A DNA stretch of 5,521 nucleotides, taken from Synechococcus sp. CO36386bin_37. Lineage in GTDB: Bacteria > Cyanobacteriota > Cyanobacteriia > PCC-6307 > Cyanobiaceae. The notes under the pieces are model-generated. The model saw only the letters and a program-made list of their open reading frames with translations. It was not told where the DNA came from and searched no databases. Position numbers and translations under genes: made by a program. The stretch's first letter is position 1. Each line of letters begins with the position of its first letter. The stretch covers positions 1 to 5,521 of the forward strand of contig WTGE01000067.1 in NCBI GenBank assembly GCA_011525445.1. The letters run 5' to 3'. Shown here in pieces: positions 1 to 4,349 of this stretch.

Positions 1-46
1 CAATGATGCAGAAGTTGCGGATCCGTGAGACGGGAGCGTCGGTCAT
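1..46 (-). CDS. lepA: LepA / elongation factor 4, N-terminal fragment (runs off left edge)
   Basis: Reading the minus strand from the ATG at 46-44 gives MTDAPVSRIRNFCII and then the first base of a further codon at the window edge. The segment IRNFCII matches the start of the LepA GTPase (E. coli LepA has IRNFSII directly before the AHIDHGKST P-loop), and a short N-terminal extension of this kind fits cyanobacterial LepA from memory. LepA is a ribosome-associated translational GTPase related to EF-G that acts in the cytosol on stalled or initiating ribosomes. Only 15 codons are visible, so the P-loop itself lies outside the window. The gene diverges from the pilin cluster and is probably functionally unrelated to it. 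The start codon sits in the loop of a perfect 9-bp inverted repeat described separately. A longer reading frame could exist upstream, but the match begins here. Confidence 0.82.
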   Translation of the reverse strand, partial: MTDAPVSRIRNFCII

Positions 47-67
47 GCAGCGTTGATTTCCCGTCTC
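27..67 (-). promoter_or_regulatory. Perfect 9-bp inverted repeat enclosing the lepA start codon
   Basis: GAGACGGGA at 27-35 and TCCCGTCTC at 59-67 are exact reverse complements separated by 23 bases. In the lepA transcript the 5' arm lies in the untranslated leader and contains a purine-rich GACGGGA, the only Shine-Dalgarno-like sequence near the start. The 3' arm covers codons 4-7, and the ATG (46-44) is in the loop. Such a hairpin could tune translation initiation. This is inferred from base pairing only, and the spacing of the GGGA to the ATG (about 13 nt) is long for a ribosome binding site. There is no T-tract on either side, so it is not a typical terminator. Confidence 0.45.
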
Positions 68-100
68 GGGGCTTTGAGTCGTCGTCGCCCAATCCTAGGA

Positions 101-126
101 GGCCCACCAGCACTGAGAGGTGGGTC
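101..126. repeat. 8-bp inverted repeat (hairpin) in the lepA-pilin intergenic region
   Basis: GGCCCACC at 101-108 pairs with GGTGGGTC at 119-126, seven Watson-Crick pairs plus one G-T, around a 10-base loop AGCACTGAGA. The stem is GC-rich, but neither side is followed by a run of T, so it does not read as an intrinsic terminator. It would lie in the lepA leader if lepA is transcribed from a promoter to its right. Its function is unknown. Confidence 0.4.
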
Positions 127-200
127 AAACGAAGCCATCGGGTTCACGTCAAGGGAAATCCGCAGACGCAGTCAAAAAGAGAGAAAACATTCTTAGATCA

Positions 201-222
201 GCTGAAACAAGCCTGAAACCAG
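201..222. repeat. Two tandem 11-bp repeats containing CTGAAAC
   Basis: GCTGAAACAAG (201-211) is followed directly by CCTGAAACCAG (212-222), 9 of 11 bases identical, so the core CTGAAAC recurs exactly one helical turn apart. Direct repeats with an 11-bp period are the known binding pattern of OmpR/PhoB-family response regulators, including cyanobacterial RpaB and SphR, although the core does not match their published consensus. The site lies between the divergent lepA and pilin genes. A regulatory role is inferred. Confidence 0.4.
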
Positions 223-240
223 CAAGGATGATCATTCACC

Positions 241-273
241 TTTCAGAGAGCTCTCAGAGAACTCTCAGGGAGC
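241..273. repeat. Three tandem 11-bp repeats upstream of the pilin operon
   Basis: TTTCAGAGAGC (241-251), TCTCAGAGAAC (252-262) and TCTCAGGGAGC (263-273) form a gap-free array in which any two units match at 9 of 11 positions. The exact helical-turn spacing places each unit on the same DNA face, as expected for cooperative binding of a response regulator. The array lies 127 bp before the first pilin ATG. The TTTCAG at 241-246 is the reverse complement of the CTGAAA in the 201-222 repeats, so one protein might bind both in opposite orientation. This is inferred from pattern only. Confidence 0.5.
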
Positions 274-399
274 ACAACTGGTCTGCTCATCTATGGTGAA
301 ACGACCAGAGGTTCATGAGTACAAACTCAGAAATTAATGAGTGTATTCATTTTCTGATTGGGCACTCACACTCAAATTTTCAACACCGCCACTGGGTCC

Positions 400-858
400 A
401 TGACTTCCCTGCAAGCAAAGCTCACACAAGATCTGGCAAAACAGTTAGGCAAAAAAACTGGATTGATTCAACAAGGTTTCACCCTGGTTGAACTCCTGAT
501 TGTTGTGGTGATTGTTGGCATCCTCAGTGCTGTGGCCCTGCCCCAGTTCTTCAGCCAGACCAAAAAAGCTGCAGCTACCGAGGGGACTCAACAGGCTTCA
601 TCCATTGCCAAACAGGCAGCTGCTTATTACTTAGAGCAGGGAACACTGGGAACGGTTGATGCCGATTGTTCTGATTACGCCGGCACAATAAGCACGACGA
701 ACACAAACTTCACCTACGCCTGCAGCGGCACAAAAACTGCTTTTGTAGTGACTGCAACAGGGAAAGACACGAACGACAACACCAAAGGTGTCGTCGTGAA
801 ATTTACCGGAAACCTCACCGACGGAACCTTCTCCAAGCCAGTTGTCACGGGCATCTGA
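400..858 (+). CDS. Type IV major pilin-like prepilin (PilA-like)
   Basis: This encodes a 152-residue prepilin, a candidate structural subunit of a type IV pilus. A 26-residue basic leader ends at G26, followed by FTLVE, the classic prepilin peptidase site with Glu at position +5 of the mature protein. The hydrophobic N-terminal helix spans about residues 27-50 and carries the conserved proline (ALPQF). The mature subunit of 126 residues has a small Thr/Gly-rich globular domain with two cysteines, C90 and C108, likely forming one disulfide. I chose the ATG at 400. A TTG at 358 is also in frame, immediately after an in-frame TGA, and would add 14 residues to the leader. Neither start has a clear Shine-Dalgarno. 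It is the first gene of the cluster, with a second pilin 12 nt downstream. Its size and position suggest a major pilin, but a pseudopilin or competence pilin cannot be excluded. Confidence 0.88.
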   Translation: MTSLQAKLTQDLAKQLGKKTGLIQQGFTLVELLIVVVIVGILSAVALPQFFSQTKKAAATEGTQQASSIAKQAAAYYLEQGTLGTVDADCSDYAGTISTTNTNFTYACSGTKTAFVVTATGKDTNDNTKGVVVKFTGNLTDGTFSKPVVTGI

Positions 859-870
859 ACGGAAACGTCG

Positions 871-1422
871 ATGGCTACCGCCCGCATCAAGGCCATGAAT
901 TCTCCCATCCAATTAATCAAAACGGATCAAGGATTCTCTTTGACGGAGTTGATGATTGCGGTGGCCATCCTTGGAATCCTGGGGGCGGTAGCCTTACCGC
1001 AATACTTCAACCAGGTACAAAAAACCAGACAAAACGAAGCCGCAGCCACGGTCTCCCAAATCCAGACCACGATTGCGGCTTTTGTCGATGAGATGGGGCT
1101 TCTACCCACGAGCTGGAACGATCTGAACAAGATCACCCCCCTGATGACACCGCAGGGGCCAGCCAATCAAACCAACTTTTCAGCCATCAACCTCGCCAGT
1201 GCGGGTTGCACGGAAAGTCAACAAGATAGTTGTTACCAAGTTGATGCATCGGAGCGCGATCAGATCTTCACCCTGATCGCCCGTTCTAGAAACCGCGATG
1301 CTTCTGCGTACAACGTGGTGGCATGCCTGGATTTGCGCACCGGAGCCACAGATCTGAAAAAGGGAAGCAACCAAAAAGCAGCAAGTGTTGATCAGCTGCG
1401 CTGCATCAGAGCCTCAGGATGA
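871..1422 (+). CDS. Second type IV pilin-like prepilin (PilA/PilE-like)
   Basis: This encodes a 183-residue prepilin. Its leader ends at G21 and is followed by FSLTE, with the required Glu at +5, then a hydrophobic helix with the ALPQYF motif at residues 41-46. The helix shares the L-AVALPQ(F/Y)F pattern with the preceding pilin, so the two probably arose by duplication, but the C-terminal domains differ. This one is larger (162 mature residues) and has four cysteines (C113, C121, C152, C178), enough for two disulfides. The C113-C121 pair would make a short Ser/Gln-rich loop. The ATG at 871 has GGAAA about 6 nt upstream, so I prefer it. An ATG at 895 would give a 13-residue leader and is also possible. 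Its stop overlaps the next gene's start (ATGA). It could be a second major pilin or a minor subunit. Confidence 0.87.
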   Translation: MATARIKAMNSPIQLIKTDQGFSLTELMIAVAILGILGAVALPQYFNQVQKTRQNEAAATVSQIQTTIAAFVDEMGLLPTSWNDLNKITPLMTPQGPANQTNFSAINLASAGCTESQQDSCYQVDASERDQIFTLIARSRNRDASAYNVVACLDLRTGATDLKKGSNQKAASVDQLRCIRASG

Positions 1423-3152
1423 ATCACACCATCCCTAGTCCGAAGAGCAAAAGGCGGACATCGACCCTTCGGGTTGCCGCTGACCAGGAGGGCATGGCCC
1501 TGGTGTTGGCCCTGTTGCTCGGCATGGTGATGATGGCCGGCGTGAGTGGTCTGCTGGCACGACAACTGATGTCGCGACGGCTGAGCGCGAAAGAGAGTTA
1601 CCAGCAAATGGCGGAGGCGGCAGCCAACAATGGCTTGAACCGCATCTTGGGTGAACTCAACAATGCTGAACCAGATCAAAACAGAGGTTTTTTATTTACT
1701 CTCGATAACCGCGAAAACATCAATGAGCCGAACAACGGTTTCAGCTGGGAACGACTGAATACAGACAAGCCTCCTGCATTTTCAGAACTATGCCTGGATA
1801 CATCGATCGATTTACCGCTGCATCCTGAAGCAAAAGCCAATGCCATTTGGCCAACCACCGAAGTGCCGCTGAATGAAGAGAACAGCCCCAGCATGCGCGA
1901 GGACGGCATTTCAAAAATTGAGACCTTTTATCGGCTAAGGGGATACAGCAGCCCAGGAACATCAGGAAGCACCGACAGCGGAGAGGCGAAATTCATCATT
2001 GAGGGCATTGTTCGCCGCAAAGGTGCAGACCCCAAGTCATATCTGGCACGCAGCCGGCTGGAACGTTCCCTGTACATCCAGAGCTGGGTCGATATCAATC
2101 GATCGAGGGATTGGGCTGCCCTGGCTGCAACCCATCTCGAGCTTGGCCCGATACAACTCAACAATCCAGGGCTGATCCTTTGGCACGCTGATCCAACGCA
2201 AGCCACAGCCATCCAGAGAGATTGCAATCGCTCGAGCATGGTCGATCGCTTGGGGGGGCAAGGCAGCGCAAGGTTCGATCTGGCATCCAGAATCTGGCCG
2301 GTCATCGATCAGAAACAGCCCCCCTCCAGCATCTTCAAAACAGATGGGGCAAAAGATCGCATTCCAGGCCAGTCGTCTGACCTCCGTGTCTGGAGAATTG
2401 ATGACACCAACCTCAATCCACGGGGCAATTGTTGGTGGCGCGTCCTCTGCCAACGCAGCAGCAGCGCCAGTTCTTACACGAGGCCAGCCAATATCGACAG
2501 CAGACGCTGGTGGCGACGCGTCAACAATCAATGGCAGCCAACAGCCACGATTCGCTTAAAAGAAAAAGATATCTGCACAGGTAGTAAGGGTGATTGCCAT
2601 CTTTATATTGATCAAATCAATCTCAACCGGTCCAAACTATTAATCGAAAATGGCTCACGGCCTGTTGTGATCCATCTTCTTGGTGCGGCGCAAGGATATG
2701 GCAGTGGACAGAACAGTGCATCGGGAACAATTTCATTGGGTGCCAACGCTTTGATTTGCGGTGTTGATGTGAACTCAACAACCTGCAATGACAAGCCTGA
2801 ACGGCTGGTGATCACCACTGAGGCCACGCAAGCGCCCGATCGTTGCAATGGCACTGACCACCGACTTGTGCTGAATGGGAACAGTCTGCCTGCGGCTTGG
2901 ATTCTGATGCGTCAGGGAACCGTTTCCCTGGCCAACAATACTGAACTGAACGGAATCGTCTGGACCCATAGTTTTTGTTCCAATAATTATCGACTGGTCT
3001 TAAACGAAGGCAGTCGAGGTATGCGTTCGGGAAGCCACCTGAAAAATGCAACCGATCTCTGGAACTGGAGTGGAAAAGGATTTGCCGGTTATGGACGCAA
3101 AACGACCCGCGGGATTCGCGGCACAGGCCTGGATCAATTCCAGAGATTCTGA
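1419..3152 (+). CDS. Large PilX/GspK-like minor pilin with C-terminal beta-rich domain
   Basis: This encodes a 577-residue protein. The first 25 residues are basic and polar, then one hydrophobic segment (about 26-48, starting MALVLALLLG) leads into a polar helix rich in Ala and Gln. The layout fits the PilX/GspK N-terminal family. A Gly (G25) precedes the hydrophobic stretch, but position +5 is Leu, not Glu; GspK is known for lacking Glu5 and capping the pilus tip. The body is far larger than classical PilX and has ten cysteines. From about residue 395 to 530 it has short hydrophobic/polar strands with Asn/Gly turns (for example TVSLANNTELNGIVWT), like the beta-solenoid domains found in some PilX-type proteins. 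Start and stop overlap both neighbours (ATGA at 1419-1422 and TGATG at 3150-3154), so translation is probably coupled. Likely role: tip component of the minor-pilin complex. The overall fold of residues 80-390 is unrecognised. Confidence 0.78.
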   Translation: MNHTIPSPKSKRRTSTLRVAADQEGMALVLALLLGMVMMAGVSGLLARQLMSRRLSAKESYQQMAEAAANNGLNRILGELNNAEPDQNRGFLFTLDNRENINEPNNGFSWERLNTDKPPAFSELCLDTSIDLPLHPEAKANAIWPTTEVPLNEENSPSMREDGISKIETFYRLRGYSSPGTSGSTDSGEAKFIIEGIVRRKGADPKSYLARSRLERSLYIQSWVDINRSRDWAALAATHLELGPIQLNNPGLILWHADPTQATAIQRDCNRSSMVDRLGGQGSARFDLASRIWPVIDQKQPPSSIFKTDGAKDRIPGQSSDLRVWRIDDTNLNPRGNCWWRVLCQRSSSASSYTRPANIDSRRWWRRVNNQWQPTATIRLKEKDICTGSKGDCHLYIDQINLNRSKLLIENGSRPVVIHLLGAAQGYGSGQNSASGTISLGANALICGVDVNSTTCNDKPERLVITTEATQAPDRCNGTDHRLVLNGNSLPAAWILMRQGTVSLANNTELNGIVWTHSFCSNNYRLVLNEGSRGMRSGSHLKNATDLWNWSGKGFAGYGRKTTRGIRGTGLDQFQRF

Positions 3153-3682
3153 TGAGGATCAATCACCGCTACAACAAGCGATTCCCTGGGCGGATAGGCC
3201 AGCGCAAGCCGATCAACCGCGGGTTCACCTTGGTCGAAGTCCTCGTGGCCGGCACCGTTCTGCTCATGGTGATGGTTGGTGTTTCAAGGGTTTCTGTCCA
3301 GTCGATCACCAGCGGACGCAATCGGATGGAACGGGATCGCATCGAAGCTGCCATCCACAACAACATTCAATTGATTCAACAAGCCGATGCAAAGCTCACT
3401 CTTGAATCCATGCCAAGCCATGAGCGGCGCGATGCTTGCCTGAATCCAGCCCAGTATCTGAAAACGAAACTTGATACGCCAAGCGGAATCGCTTCGGTGC
3501 CCAAACCAGTGGTGAGCGGGATTGATGGAACAAATCCCATCACTCGAACCATCGCAATCGGCACAAGCCCTGGAATCACTGTGGTGACCTATTCATTTCT
3601 AGCACCTGAATATTCCATCGGTCAGGAACAACGAATAGTGGAGCTCAATCCTAATTTTCAAAACCGTTGCATCCTTGAATAA
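3152..3682 (+). CDS. PilV/GspI-like minor prepilin
   Basis: This encodes a 176-residue prepilin. A strongly basic 24-residue leader ends at G24 and is followed by FTLVE with Glu at +5, then a hydrophobic helix to about residue 45. The sequence VEVLVA directly after the cleavage site is typical of PilV and GspI minor pilins. The downstream helix (about 50-83) is charged and amphipathic, and the C-terminal domain ends in predicted beta strands (TVVTYSFL). Two cysteines, C96 and C173, could pin the C-terminal tail to the globular domain. The ATG shares its first base with the TGA of the preceding gene, which suggests coupled translation, and the next gene starts 1 nt after its TAA. Inferred role: one of four minor pilins that prime fibre assembly in the inner membrane. 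The assignment to PilV rather than another minor class rests on N-terminal motif and gene order. Confidence 0.83.
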   Translation: MRINHRYNKRFPGRIGQRKPINRGFTLVEVLVAGTVLLMVMVGVSRVSVQSITSGRNRMERDRIEAAIHNNIQLIQQADAKLTLESMPSHERRDACLNPAQYLKTKLDTPSGIASVPKPVVSGIDGTNPITRTIAIGTSPGITVVTYSFLAPEYSIGQEQRIVELNPNFQNRCILE

Positions 3683-3683
3683 G

Positions 3684-4292
3684 ATGAAAAATCCATATCC
3701 CCCACCGTCAGCAGGATTCACGCTTCTCGAGCTTTTGATCATGATTGTGATCATCACGCTCGGCAGCATCTGGGCCGTTCCGCAATATCAACGACGGCTT
3801 GCCCTGAGCCAACTGGATCAATACAGCCAAGCAATTGAATCGGGCCTCTTCAGTCTGCGTGCCCGCCAATCTGCAGAAGGGACAAGCTGCGAAATCAACA
3901 TCAATCCTTCCTACGTCGGGACCAGCAATACAAGCAGTGGTTTTGGAAAACCCATCGATATTCTCGAGCTCAGTCATCTCAATTCAGAACAACGTGGCGA
4001 CCGCCTGCAGTGCTGTGATGCAACATCGTGTTCCTGGGAACCGCCCTATCGCCTGATCAGCCAGGAGGGAACAACAAGTTCCAGGAGCGTAGGCATCAAG
4101 TTCTCTCAGGCCAAGTACACGCTCTCTCCGCCAGGGATGAGTGCTGATAGCAATTCGCTGATCATCCTCATCCGAGCAAACAACGATCAGCAAGACCCCA
4201 ACCGCCCCCTGCCGATTCGCTGCGTGAAGCTGTCAACAGCGGGCCATCTCCATCGGGGCACATGGGAGGAATCGCGATGTCGAAAGCGATAA
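3684..4292 (+). CDS. FimT/FimU/GspH-like minor prepilin
   Basis: This encodes a 202-residue prepilin with a very short, proline-rich leader (MKNPYPPPSAG) followed by FTLLE, with Glu at +5, and a hydrophobic helix to about residue 32. Two hallmarks of the GspH/FimT family are visible: a helix with ALSQLDQYSQAIESGLFSLR at 40-59 leading to a Cys at 69, and a final RCVKLSTAGHLHRG segment (179-192) resembling the C-terminal strand of GspH. Six cysteines (69, 110, 111, 116, 180, 199), including an adjacent pair, suggest a disulfide-rich globular domain. I chose the ATG at 3684, one base after the preceding stop. A TTG at 3675 overlapping the previous gene would add three residues and is less likely. 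GspH/FimU subunits link the tip complex to the major pilin filament, which fits its place among the other minor pilins. Confidence 0.83.
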   Translation: MKNPYPPPSAGFTLLELLIMIVIITLGSIWAVPQYQRRLALSQLDQYSQAIESGLFSLRARQSAEGTSCEININPSYVGTSNTSSGFGKPIDILELSHLNSEQRGDRLQCCDATSCSWEPPYRLISQEGTTSSRSVGIKFSQAKYTLSPPGMSADSNSLIILIRANNDQQDPNRPLPIRCVKLSTAGHLHRGTWEESRCRKR

Positions 4293-4349
4293 CAGTCTCC
4301 TGATTTCTCCACCACTCTTTGCATCGATCCTCAACACCAAATCAAGATC
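4293..4349 (+). other. 57-nt intergenic gap before the pilin-vWA gene
   Basis: This is the only sizeable gap within the pilin cluster. I see no hairpin with a T-tract and no clear promoter, so read-through transcription from the upstream genes is likely. Just before the ATG the sequence ATCAAGATC offers only a weak ribosome-binding match. Confidence 0.5.

Larger units (their letters stand above)
47..399. other. Divergent intergenic region between lepA and the pilin operon
   Basis: This 353-bp stretch separates the two divergent start codons and must hold both promoters. I see no convincing protein gene. A GTG-initiated frame at 25-216 would give a 63-residue Arg/Ser-rich peptide that overlaps lepA antisense and looks like chance. 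No tRNA or recognised small RNA fold was found. Visible structure comprises the inverted repeat at 101-126, the 11-bp direct repeats at 201-222 and 241-273, a palindrome GAGAGCTCTC at 246-255, and a short inverted repeat AATGA/TCATT at 336-340 and 347-351. The last 50 bases before the pilin gene are AT-rich compared with the rest and are the likeliest place for its promoter, but no good -35/-10 pair can be defined by eye. Confidence 0.7.

Noticed and set aside
59..90. A tRNA T-arm-like phrase (CGGGGCTTTGAGTC followed by GTCGTCGCCC)
   Set aside because: The putative T-stem arms do not pair, no anticodon arm or acceptor stem could be built, and the left part is accounted for by lepA on the other strand.
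101..126. The GC-rich hairpin as an intrinsic terminator
   Set aside because: No T-tract follows on either strand, and no gene ends next to it, because the flanking genes diverge.
25..216. A GTG-initiated 63-residue basic reading frame on the plus strand
   Set aside because: It overlaps lepA antisense, is Arg/Ser-rich with no recognisable motif, lacks a ribosome binding site, and spans two inverted repeats. It is best read as chance.
286..356. Possible -10 hexamers TATGGT (292-297) and TATTCA (344-349) for the pilin operon
   Set aside because: Neither has a credible -35 element at the right distance, so no promoter is called. The true start needs transcript mapping.
1928..2531. Long minus-strand frames (up to 164 codons) inside the PilX-like gene
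   Set aside because: They lie antisense to a continuous 577-codon gene with a clear N-terminal family signature and show no domain or hydrophobic pattern of their own.
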